From the NCBI GenBank assembly GCA_021399435.1, contig JAJTUP010000060.1, positions 124,001 to 188,000 of the forward strand: a stretch of DNA of 64,000 nt. Reading direction: 5' to 3'. Origin of the DNA: Diaporthe sp. PMI_573. Taxonomy: Eukaryota; Ascomycota; Sordariomycetes; Diaporthales; Diaporthaceae. Shown here in pieces: positions 33,881 to 44,232 of this stretch (position 1 is its first letter; every line of letters begins with the position of its first letter). Position numbers and translations under genes: made by a program. The notes below the pieces were generated by a model. That model worked only from the letters and a program-made list of their open reading frames with translations, had not been told where the DNA came from and did no database searches.

Positions 33881-36800
33881 ATGACCTCGGTACTGGCATC
33901 CCATCCTGGTGACATCCAACTGGCTATGTCTCCAACCCAGGAGCCAACCCCACCAGAGAACAATAGAATGGACGACGTTGATCGGTCCCGGTCGCTTAGC
34001 CAGGGTGACTTGAAGGCCGAGGCTCATGACCATGATATGGACGATGACCACGCTGATGATGGCGGGGACTCATCGGATGGTGACGATGGGCCCTCGAGGA
34101 AACGTCGCAGAAGCCGCAAGGGACTTGACAAGAAGTTTGAGTGTCCTCATGACGGCTGTGGAAAGAGTTACTCGAGAGCTGAGCATCTGTGAGCAACCCT
34201 CATGCTTCGCATCTGCTTATGTGTATGACCACTGACATCTGCCGCAGATATCGACACCAACTGAATCACAACCCCAAGCAAATCTACAAGTGTGATTTTC
34301 CCGATTGCGCTCGGCAGTTTGTCCGGTTGGACTTGTGCAACAGGCACAGAGACAGACACTCGGCAAAGGGCTCAGCACTCAATCGAAGAGATTCAATGAT
34401 TGGACAAGTCTCACCTGCGACTGACGGTCGCCATCCATTTCCTGCTGGCTCACTCTCCCCCGAGGCCAACAGGCCCGGAAGTGGCTATATGGGGCCTCAC
34501 TCGCATGCGCATTTCCAGGATGCTGCAGCGAGCCCGTATACTGCAGTGGCAAATACACCACCCGTGTTTCCACATCTAAACGGGCAGCATCACAATACCG
34601 CTAACTACATGCGATCAAGCCCTGCATACGGCCCTCTCCCGGGCCAGCAGCCACAGCCCCAGCACCAATCCCCGAATGGCCCACAGAGACCTTCAGTGCA
34701 GACGAATGTCGGCCCTTATGGAGTCATGTCCCCAGCATCTCAGCAGGGGTTCCAGAGTCACCCGAGCGACACTCCTCAATCTGCAACACCATACTCTGGA
34801 CAGACGAATTTCCCTCCCTTCAGCCTTCCGCCATCAAATTTTGCCTCCACAGTATCATCAGCGACCGTGCCGCGTGACAGCGGACAACCTTATACACCAC
34901 AACAAGGTGGAGCTGAATATTCTCAGGGGCAGCCTCAACCCACTGGTGAGATGGTACTTCTGGACAATATGACGAGCCAGACGACTATACCCGTCTTTGG
35001 CAGCGACAGCGTTCTGAACAAATCCCCTTATGTTGGAATGCCCGAAGATTTCATGAACTATCTATTTAATACCCAGGGACCTGATGGCAACCCCATGAAT
35101 CACATGGTACCCCAGTATAACAAGTAAGTCAACCACTCTACCATTTCCTAACATGGCTCGCGACGCGCCACCAAGTGGAGAGTCGTGGGGGACGAGGCGG
35201 CCGTATAAGTTGTATTTGAGTTCTTAAGAAAGTGGACTGCTTTCGTGAATAGCGGTCCCCATCATCGTTTTGTGACCATTGCAAGGCTGACTTTGAGAAG
35301 TTATGGAGATCCTGCTCAATACAGTGTCCCTTACTACGGGACAGAGCCTAATCAGATGGGCTACTTCCCAAATACTGGACCACAGCAAGTCATGGCGGTC
35401 AACAACTTGCTGGATCAAAACCTCCCCGAGACAGTCCTTTCTGAAGAGAAAGCCAACGAGATCTTCGAGTTCATCAGGGAGCGATTCCACGAGAACGGGC
35501 GCGCCCCAGTCGAGCACATGAGAGAAAGCTTCATCGAAGGCGAGCGGACCCATGAGCACATGCTGAGCCGCAAGATGATGCAAGCCTATATTGGCTCGTA
35601 CTGGCTTCATTTCAGCGATCAAATACCTATACTGCACAAACCTACGTTTTCCCCAGACCGGACTCCAATCTTGTTGCTCATCTCGATGATAACAATTGGC
35701 GCCGCGAACCTTGACAAGGCTCACGGCCAGAAGGTCACGGATCGCGGGGCTGAATTGTCGAATTTCCTGGCCTGGCATCTCAGGTGGGAGACGTTCATGG
35801 ACACAAGCTTCAGGCCGCCAGCGAAATTGTGGGTGTTCCAGACGCTTATACTGTTGGAGCTGTATGAGAAGATGTACTCGACTAGAGAACTGCACGAGCG
35901 AGCACACATCCATCATGCGACGTCGATCACTCTGATGCGACGCGGCCGGTCGTTGATCGGCAAGTCCGCCTTAGACTCTCCACCTAACTCAAGAGACGAC
36001 AAAACGGGATCCCGGCATTCATCCACTTCTGGAGTTGCTCACACTGCGGATGAGTGGTGGAATCACTGGATCACCAACGAAGCTACTCGTCGCGCTGCTT
36101 TCGCGGCGTTCGTCGTTGACTCGATCCATGCAACAATGTTCGGACACTCGACAGTGATGGTCGCTCACGAGATGCGTTTGCCCCTCCCGTGCGACGAGAA
36201 GCTCTGGGGAGCCCAGAGCGGAGCTGAAGTTGGCCGGATGGAGGCGAACTTTTACTCGAACGGGATCAAGCCTGTGCCATTCCTCGAGGGCTTGAAGCGT
36301 ATGCTCAGCTCTCAGGAGGTTCAGACTAACTCCTTCGGGAGAATGATACTTATGGCTGGACTGCTGAACGTCAGCTGGCACATGAATCAGCGAGATCTTC
36401 AAGTGAACTCATTAGGGGGCGGTGTCTCGTCTGCTCTGGGCGGGCGTGACAAGTGGCGCGGCACGCTCACGCGAGCTTTTGACTCTTGGAAAGCAGACTT
36501 CGACAAGTCACTGAAACGGGGCGACAATCCATCAGATCCGTACAGCAGCCTTGAGTCAGCCGATCGCAACGACGCGAATGCCGTGTTCGAGAGTCGCGTC
36601 GTCCTCCACAACCTCGCGCACCTGGCCATGCATGTCGACATTGTCGACTGCCAGATTTTTGCCCGGGCCAAGCGCCTTCTCGGCAGAGCCATTGGTGCAC
36701 AGGACCTCAGCAGCGCCCAGCGCCGCATGAAGGACATCTGGGCACCTTCTGTCCGGGCAAGGGATGCCACATGGTATGCCTTGAAGTTCCTCAGTTCGGT

Positions 36801-37218
36801 CCTCCTAGAGCAGAGCGGGAAGCCGCGCCCCAACGGCTACAACAGCCATCCTCATTCGTACTCGGACACGGATATGCCCTACTGCGCTCGTGAAGACGTC
36901 CTGCTGAACCGGCCGTGGGTGCTGTACTTTGCAGCGCTCGTGGTCTGGAGCTACGGCCACGCGCTGGAGGGCCCGTGCCCGGGCGCCAAGGTCCCGACCT
37001 CCAAGACGGAACGCGTCCGCGAGATGAGGGAGTACCTGATGGCCTACGGCGGCACGAGCTACCCGGAGGACCTGAGAACCATGAAGGGGCTGAACAAGAA
37101 CAGCTCGCTGATGCTGGTGCTGAAGGATACTTTCCTCACGACGAGGTGGGAGCTGTTGCACGAAGGCGCGACGCTGCTGAGCAATTGCGTGAACATCAAC
37201 GCGGGGACAATGGTTTGA
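33881..37218 (+). CDS. C2H2 zinc-finger transcription factor with fungal-specific domain
   Basis: Exons 33881-34188, 34248-35123 and about 35298-37218 give about 1034 residues. An acidic N-terminus and a basic patch (RKRRRSRKGLDKK) precede two C2H2 fingers. Finger 1 (CPHDGCGKSYSRAEHL then YRHQLNH) is split by the first intron, and finger 2 is CDFPDCARQFVRLDLCNRH with RDRH. A Pro/Gln/Ser-rich linker follows (about 125-390). The rest matches the fungal-specific transcription factor domain (YIGSYWLHFSDQIPILHKPT, FQTLILLELYEKMYSTRELHE, WITNEATRRAAFAAFVVDSI). This finger-plus-regulatory-domain layout is a known fungal class, but I cannot name an ortholog. The acceptor of intron 2 is ambiguous between 35297 and 35300; both keep the frame. 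The gene is probably nuclear; its targets are unknown. Confidence 0.87.
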
Positions 37219-37717
37219 CGAATTTGACGACTGTCATGAGAAGCGCAGCCGCCACGGGCAACTGCGGAAAATTGGAGCTTAGGGACAAGTTGTCTCTGGA
37301 AATAGGAGTGTGCATGTGTGCAATTTTTTATTTTTATTTTTTTTGGAACGTGACATGGTTGAAATTGGAAGCTTTGTACACTTATATACCCCGGTGCGTT
37401 GATGCTTAGGATGTACGTCTCTTGCTTTGATTCGACGCTCATTTGTTGAAAAATTGGAATATGGCTGGGCAAATTCCCGCCCACAAACCTGACAGAATCG
37501 CTTGCCCGACGTGATAATGTTTTCTGGGGTGTACACCCAATGTCTGTCCCATAGCCCAGCTTCACCCCGTGAACCCATATCCAAAGCGCATTCGCTGAGA
37601 CCCGGACGATATGAAATTGTATTCGGTTCATCCCATGGCGAGGTATCCGTCGAGGGAAGACAAAGGGCGACGGCTGGTATCCCTTGCCTTCATTAGTAGG
37701 TTGGGCCTGATCCGACC
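37219..37717. other. Short convergent intergenic region
   Basis: About 500 bp between the stop of the C2H2 factor and the stop of the minus-strand F-box gene. It is T-rich near 37320-37345 and otherwise featureless. Confidence 0.5.
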
Positions 37718-40069
37718 CTATTTATCATCGAGGCCATGAGACCTCACCCCGGCGAGAACAAATGCATTGCCGTCGCTATCTTGTTGCCCCTCGCTGGAAG
37801 TGTCATCTACCACACCCTCAGCCGGGCCGTGGCGTCCTTCCTCTTCCCCGTCGTCTTCCTCGTACTCTGAAATCTCGTACTCCTCATCATCGGAGTTTAT
37901 CTGGAGCGTTGAGGCAGTCAGTCAGGGCAGGAGTCCCAATGTCGAGCTTCGATTATCCAAGGATTCTTAGCTTACCTGGAACACGCTCAACACGCCGGCT
38001 TCGTCGTCGTCGGCGGGTCCGAGATCAACATCATCTTCTAGCCCGTCGATAATTGCGCGGTAGTCATTCTCGGTGATGTCTGCCTGACGAGTCAGCGGGT
38101 TGCTTGTTTGTGTAAAGAGAAAAAGAGAGAAAAAGAAACGGAGAAAAAGAGAAAAAGAAAACAAAAACATATGCAACAAAAGGCATCACTTACGCTCGTC
38201 ACGGCTGCCGGGGTGGCGGTCGCTGAGTTTCCAAAACGCGGTGGGACCGACCGGCCCCGACGGGTCGTAGTCTCTGCAGAGCAGGTCAGCATCCGTCACC
38301 AAAAACAATTCTAGCAATCAACGTTGTCGCGCTCGCTTGCTCACTTATCGAACCAGTTCCCGACCACCTTGGCCGACCTGATCCCTCCGACCTGGATGCT
38401 CTCACTGCGCCACCTCTCCTGGCCGTTGAAGATGGAGTGGCTTGTCCAGCGCACCTCGCCCTCTCTCGTGAGGCGGACGCTCCCTGTTGACGGTGGACGG
38501 CCCCACCGCACAGTCAGCCAGATGCTACTTCATTTATCGACATTCACGCGCGGAAGAGGTCGAGGGGCAGAAGGGGAGAGGGTCATTGCGCGTGTGGCAC
38601 GCCGGCGAAAAGAACCAAGTACCCTTGGCGGAAACCTCACCTGTGAGGCCGGAGTTTGCGTTCTCGTCCAGGCTCGAGTCCAGAGACTTGGAGAAGCCCT
38701 CGAAGTGCACCACGGGAAGGGACTGCCCGTCCTCGGGCCCGGGCGGCTCGATCCTGGTGACGCGGATCTTCACCACGATCAGCCGGGTTGCCTCCACCTC
38801 GTCAAGAGCGTGCCGAGGCAGGTGGTCGGGGAGGTCGTCGTGGGGTGGGAAATTGTAGGCGAAGAAGTCGTTGTAGTCGAGGAAGCAGACAACCTAGGTA
38901 GATGAAGTGAGTGCCTGCTCATAATACATGACGCTGGGCGAGGGAGAATATTGTGGGGATGGGGGGGGTGGGTGGGGAGTTGAAGAGTTTAAATGGTTTA
39001 CCCTCAGCCAAGTCCCGGTCACATCGTAGGGGTCTTCCAGCTCCAGGTCTTTAATATCCCTATTCCTCGGCTCAGGTACATAGCTCTTCGGCCAGCAGCC
39101 CGCAAAAGGCCTGCCCCAAAACTGGCTAAATACGGGCAGGCGGTCCAGGCCCTTGGTCTTCATGTTGTGCCAGAGGACGATCATGATTGCTTCGACCTTT
39201 TCCCAGTCGACCTTGTCACCCGGTAGGCCCTCTTGGCCATCCTCGTTGACCTCGCTCCCGACCGGCCCGGGGCCCGCGTCCATGAAGGGGCCCCAGCGCG
39301 TCCGGGTGGTGTACTCACGGATGTCATAGACCTTGCTGATGGCAAAGGGGTGGGTCCTGCTCGACCTCAGGCGGCTGAAGTTGAGCACTGGGGCGCCGTA
39401 CAGGCAGTGCAGCTTTGCGGACATCTGGCGCTCCTCGGTGGGCGGCTGCCTGGGGGAGACGAAGTTCTTGACGGGCGCCCGCGCCCGCTGGAAGAGGAAG
39501 GACCTGCATAGGAAGGACTGGACGGTCGACTCCTCCGAGAAGCACTCGCGTAGTATGCTTACGTTCTGGCTGGCCCCGTAGGTGACGCTTGGCCTCGGGC
39601 GGGTGGCCCGCGACGTGGCATGCTGAAGGAGACGGGTGACAGTTTGATAGACAAAAGGGAGGTGATCGCTCTGTCCGTCGTGTAAGATACTTGTCCGAGA
39701 TGCGTCTGTGAATAGCGGAGGAGTGCTCACCCTCTCGGGTTTCTCGCTGGCGCATAAGCGTTTCAGCTTGACCAGATCTTGGATTTCTTGGATCCAGTTG
39801 AGTTGTGCCTCTGGTGGTGGCGCATCCTAGATGTTCCAACCGAGTTAGCCAGCATTCTATTCCCGGGACCATGAGGCAGGGGTATGGGCAGATATGATGT
39901 GGGGACTCACGAGATGGTGCAGATACACGGCCCGGAACAGCGCGTTGTTGTCCTTGACGGCATGATACAGATACTGACAGGTTGTGTTGACCCTCGGCAG
40001 GTCTTCGGGGTCCACGAAGCTCAGGACATGGTTCACAATCTCCAGAGGGAGCTGGGTGAGGAGAACCAT
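37718..40069 (-). CDS. F-box protein of unknown target
   Basis: Eight exons (40069-39911, 39826-39731, 39622-39002, 38893-38641, 38483-38345, 38273-38194, 38079-37976, 37900-37718) join in phase to 544 residues. The F-box occupies residues 1-45 (LTQLPLEIVNHVLSFVDPED, LPRVNTTCQYLYHAVKDN) and should bind Skp1 of an SCF ubiquitin ligase. The middle contains WGPFMDAGPGPVG, WEKVEAIMIVLWHNM and DPYDVTGTWLRVVCFLDYND, which look like a conserved beta-rich substrate module: a lipocalin-like barrel is possible (TGTWLR, RWTSHSIFNGQERWRSE), as in several fungal F-box proteins. The C-terminus is acidic (DEEYEISEYEEDDGEEEG). None of this fixes a substrate. Small exons make the gene hard to see in single-frame scans. 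Confidence 0.8.
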
Positions 40070-40674
40070 GGTGCGTGCGGCGGTTTGGCACAACATAAGC
40101 GAGCAGTTCAAGTCAGGAGGAAAGGTTCCTCGCACAGCGGACTACAAGGTGGAGTTGATTTGTGATGCGACAAGAGAAGTCATTTAATTAACTCAGGGAA
40201 CACTCATGGGAGGACAGTGTGGGCCTGTGGACGGATGACGGCGAGACGTTAACAGTCGGCGGAATACCAGGTGTGTCTCGGAGCTGAGCTGGGTTCCCGG
40301 AGACCGGACTATAGGCAGGTATCCTGGGCTTTGTAAACTCTTGGCCCAAAGCTTGAGGCGTGCGCACAATAAGATCCGAGCCCGCGAAGTGGACGAGGAA
40401 ATAAGCTTAAAGTCCGATGTAGCCGTCGCTCGCAATGGCGCGGCGGAAAGGTGCGGGGGGTGGGGGCGATTCACGGGCCATTATTATTGTGTGAGCAATC
40501 TGGACCACGGGATGTTATCCTTCAATTAATGTTTTCTTGGATCAGTGACGTTAAGGTGTCCTGTCCAGTGGATGAGCCACTTCGAACACCGTTCCCTTGT
40601 ACAAATGGGAGGAATTGGGTCCGGTCGGCGGTGGGTATCCTGCCCATACACACATCCACCTTTGTACATCCCGC
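40070..40674. other. Promoter region of the F-box gene
   Basis: About 600 bp upstream of the minus-strand F-box start, running to repeat copy D. No gene is recognised. Confidence 0.5.
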
Positions 40675-40936
40675 CTCCGCGTGCATTGCGCCTAAGGTAC
40701 ACTTTCACATACATTGCTACGGTAACACAGGTAGATTCTGTTCAAAAATCGCAACACGTTAGTTATCCTGTAGGGGGATTATCCCACAAGAAGTTTTGCC
40801 ATGGGGGGACTTTCCCATGGGAGGTTATTCCACACGAGTTCATTCCACAAGACTAATTCCACAGTAGAGTTGGGCGGTAAGCATTGCTCAGGTGGTCCAT
40901 GCTGTGGCCGTGGGCGGACACCCAAGCAAAAGCTTG
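40675..40936 (+). repeat. Dispersed noncoding element with 15-bp tandem repeats, copy D
   Basis: The plus strand shows the same order as copy A at 8.3-8.6 kb. A 5' flank has CCGCGTGC, then CATACATT and GTAACACAG. About eight 15-bp units follow (about 40755-40868; for example TTATCCCACAAGAAG and TTTCCCATGGGAGG). The 3' flank begins GTTGGGC, contains CAGGTGGTCCA, TGTGGCCG and GCGGACACCC, and closes with the hairpin CAAGC-AAAA-GCTTG at 40923-40936. The two copies agree in order and length but differ at many positions, so they are old. Confidence 0.75.
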
Positions 40937-41004
40937 TATCCTCTATATAGATAATCGAATCGCTAACTCTGTCGATCTGAGTCGTGCAGATCGTCGACCG
41001 GGGC

Positions 41005-41718
41005 TTAAATCTTGCTACTAGCCTCGGGGTCAGTGTTAACTTTCCCATGTTCACACACGGTCAGCAGAGCCCCATCGCTCTCCCTCCTCATCGTTCCCCG
41101 GATTGTAGTCAGCTTCTTTCCGATGCTGAGGATTTCCGCCTCGACCAAGATCTCCTCGCCGAGTGGTATGGGCTTGAGATAGGTCACATTCAACGTCCTG
41201 CTCACTCCCAGCCAAAACCAGAACCCAGGTTTGTTTATCAGAGTCAGCGGCATCGACGTCACAAGGTCGAAGAGACTGGCAATGTGTCCACCATGGGCAT
41301 TGGCGAGCTTGTTGCAGTCACTTCGCTGGATAGTGTACTGCGTCACACCAAATCAGTTCATCTACGTGCACTGAGGAGGACTGGCAGGGTCATGAGGGAC
41401 AAATCCTGGTGGTAATGGGTGATCCTCACCTTGAACACAACCCTTGGGTGATTTGGGTCATCCAGTGACCACGAGTGAAGTTTCAGAAAGGGTACACAGC
41501 TCGTCATCCAGTCCTGGCGAGCAAGCAAGGGTCAGTATAACATGGAATGCGCGGACGGGCCAGAGGGGATCATGCTGATTTACCTGCAGCTCTGGATCCT
41601 CGTCCTGCGCAACGGTGTAGTCAAGCCATAACTTCAGCCTGTCAACACCCCGCACCTGATATATTTGCTTCCTTATAGACTCTAGGCGTGCGCCTTCACT
41701 TTCAGGAGGGCTCGACAT
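41005..41718 (-). CDS. Hot-dog-fold thioesterase with C-terminal SKI tripeptide
   Basis: Likely acyl-CoA thioesterase of the PaaI/ACOT13-like superfamily. Three exons (41718-41584, 41513-41430, 41337-41005) give 183 residues, a usual length. The hot-dog core is visible: ANAHGGHIASLFDLVTSMPL (the His-Gly-Gly turn and central helix), then LGVSRTLNVTYLKPIPLGEE and ILVEAEILSIGKKLTTIRGT. The protein ends in SSKI, and SKI fits the peroxisomal targeting signal type 1 consensus ([SA][KRH][LMI]). Its head-to-head neighbour is PEX12, which makes a peroxisomal site attractive but unproven. An in-frame ATG at 41796 would add 26 residues; the shorter start is preferred because the extra segment is not family-like. 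Confidence 0.82.
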
Positions 41719-42136
41719 CGCACCGGGCCGCCGGGGGAACAGGCCAGAGTCTGCAGGGGATGGGGAGGAAGGTAGCTCTAGGCGCTGTGGGCTCAATTGT
41801 TATGAGACCAAAATTTAGAATTGAAGTGAGAGCCTGAACAAGCATTTGCTTTGATTGATGAATGGTCTGCGGCAGATATGATATTGTCCTGTGTCGGATG
41901 TGCAGTAAGACGGCCTCAGACGCGATGTCAGCGGCTCTTGGAGACTTGTCAATGTACCTCGGCACCGGCCAAGCGCGGGTCAGGGATTCGCTGCGACAAC
42001 CCCGAGGTTCGCCCTCGACGATACCCGCCGTGTAATTCATCCCCCCCAAACTTGCAACTTTCAGTCTTTCAAAACCGCCTTCTATGGCTGGTGATGCCGC
42101 ATTACTGCCACTACACCCAGATTAGGTCCAGACAGG
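41719..42136. promoter_or_regulatory. Short bidirectional promoter between thioesterase and PEX12
   Basis: Only about 420 bp separate the two divergent start codons, so both promoters must overlap here. Any oleate-response-type control could act on both genes, but I did not identify a clear element. Confidence 0.5.
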
Positions 42137-43438
42137 ATGGAGTTCATCACCGCCCTGCGGGGCATGACCTTTGACGACCAGAAGCCCTCCCTGTTCGAGC
42201 TCCTCTCGGAGCAGCAGCTCGCGGACCTTCTGCCGCCCACCCTGCGCTACCTCCTCGTCCACGCCACCCAGCGCTCCCCGCGCTACCTCCTGCCGGTGCT
42301 CAACTCATTTGATGAGCTCTTCGCGCTGCTGATGCTCGTCGTCGAGCGCCACTACCTGACCACGCGCGGGGGCTCCTTCACCGAGCACTTCTACGGGCTC
42401 AAGCGGGAGAAGGCCCTGGCCGCCGAGATCCCCCGCGCATCCGCCCGCGCTCCCGCCGTCGTCAGGGACACCCTGAAGCTCGGCAGGGCTGACGTATGGA
42501 GGAACCTCGCCGTCATGGTTGGCGTCCCCTACCTCAAGAGGAAGCTCGACGAGGGCTACGAGGTCAACGCCCCCCGCGCACTGCTCGGCACCGCCTACAC
42601 AACCATGCCGCCGAACGCGACGTGGAAGGACAAGGTGCTTCATTACTACAGGTGGTTCCTGAGGAACGTGTACCCGAGCGTCAATGCCGCCTACTATTTT
42701 GCTCTCCTGGCCTTCAACCTGGCCTACCTCTTCGACAACACGAAATACCACAACCCCTTCATGTGGCTGATCGGCACGAGGATGCGCAGGATGACCGGCG
42801 CAGACTACGCCGCCATCGAGGCGCTGGCTGACAAGAGCTCAGACAAGGGCGCAGCACCGGGCCCGTCCTCTTTCTTCTCGCCGCGGAACATGGGATCCAA
42901 GGTCCTCTCGAGCCTGTCCGTCCTCCTGCCCACGAGCATCTTCGCGCTCAAATTCCTCGAGTGGTGGTACGCCTCCGACTTTGCCAAACAGCTGTCGCGC
43001 AGGGCGGCCGAGAGCCTGGACCTGCCCCCGCCCACCGTGTCCGGGGCGGCCCCCACCGCCACGGGTGGCAAACCCACGCCCGCGAACGGGGCCGCTGAGG
43101 CGGGCGATGATGATGATGATGAGGGGGATGAAAAGACCCTTGCGGAGCGAGCGCCCATCGCCAAGCCCTCGCTGCTGCCCATATATACCGTCCGCGCCCC
43201 CAAGAACTCGGAGTTGTGTCCGATTTGCAGGGACGACATCACGACACCCACGGCGTGCCAGACGGGCGTCGTGTACTGCTATACTTGCGTGCATCGTTGG
43301 GTCAGCGGTCTCCACCCAAGGCAGGAGGCCTTCATGGCCGACAAGAAGGGCAAATGGGAGAGCGGCGAGTCGAGATGTGCTGTCACTGGGAGGAGGGTGC
43401 TCGGAGGGACCGAAGGGCTGAGACGGATTATGGTCTAG
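42137..43438 (+). CDS. PEX12: Peroxisome assembly protein PEX12 (RING peroxin)
   Basis: Integral peroxisomal membrane protein that, with Pex2 and Pex10, forms the ubiquitin ligase recycling the import receptor Pex5. It is an intronless 433-residue frame, close to fungal PEX12 in length. Family features are the N-terminal [28 protein letters not shown], the segment [28 protein letters not shown] and hydrophobic helices including [14 protein letters not shown]. The C-terminal RING-like domain (about 360-430) has [14 protein letters not shown], then [12 protein letters not shown] and RCAVTG. It lacks the full set of zinc ligands, as is usual for PEX12. An acidic, alanine-rich linker precedes the RING. 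Confidence 0.93.
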   Translation: MEFITALRGMTFDDQKPSLFELLSEQQLADLLPPTLRYLLVHATQRSPRYLLPVLNSFDELFALLMLVVERHYLTTRGGSFTEHFYGLKREKALAAEIPRASARAPAVVRDTLKLGRADVWRNLAVMVGVPYLKRKLDEGYEVNAPRALLGTAYTTMPPNATWKDKVLHYYRWFLRNVYPSVNAAYYFALLAFNLAYLFDNTKYHNPFMWLIGTRMRRMTGADYAAIEALADKSSDKGAAPGPSSFFSPRNMGSKVLSSLSVLLPTSIFALKFLEWWYASDFAKQLSRRAAESLDLPPPTVSGAAPTATGGKPTPANGAAEAGDDDDDEGDEKTLAERAPIAKPSLLPIYTVRAPKNSELCPICRDDITTPTACQTGVVYCYTCVHRWVSGLHPRQEAFMADKKGKWESGESRCAVTGRRVLGGTEGLRRIMV

Positions 43439-44232
43439 TCCGGGGGAGAAGACGGGTGAACACTCTCCCCCCGCTCTGTCATTTTGTCAACTTGTATGTT
43501 CGCATAGCGTCAGGCGTTTTGCTTTAAGATAATCCAGGGACCGGCCCCCATACGCAATCACGATATCACATCACCCGCTCAGACTTGCAAATCACACATA
43601 AAAAGAGAGCCGATGCAGCTATGTCGGAAGCTATAGTGAGAACCTCAAGATGATCCCGACCAAGCGCCACGCCGGCACGAATTTCCAGCGCTCACTGGGA
43701 GGGCCCGTTGGAAAAGTACGAACCGGCCCGTCCGTCCACAAGGCCGAGGAATGGAACTCAACGGCGGGCCAGGCTCATTGCCAGTGTGGCACGACCCCAG
43801 AGGACGGGCATTGGCCCCCTTCCAGGCATTTGTTGTCTCTTTTCGAGATTGAGATTCCCCAAAGAAAAAAGATGGATTAAAATAACAACGGCGCGCCTCT
43901 CCCGTGATCCAGCGCCCCTCCGGTTTGTGGCCGCGCGTGTACCTGGCGCGAGGAATGGGTGATGTCTCGGCTTGTGTGCATTCCACGCTCGATAGTACGA
44001 AATGTATTAGTCTATACACTCTACTATCCATCCATGGCGAATAACATATATTTAAATGCAGGCTTTCTGAGATCCACCGTTTATTTTTGAGACCTTCGCT
44101 GCCTCCATCTCTCGCTCCAGTTGCTCCGTAGGGCATGTTGTTCTCACTCTAGTCACTCTTTGATTTCCTTCTTTACACTCGTTTCTGTTTCAAAACATAG
44201 TACTTCCGCCACAAGGTCGACAAACGCCCAGC
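43439..44232. other. Upstream region of the GH16 gene
   Basis: About 800 bp with the PEX12 3' region and the GH16 promoter and leader. I searched here for an upstream exon encoding a signal peptide for the GH16 protein and found none that splices in frame. Confidence 0.45.
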
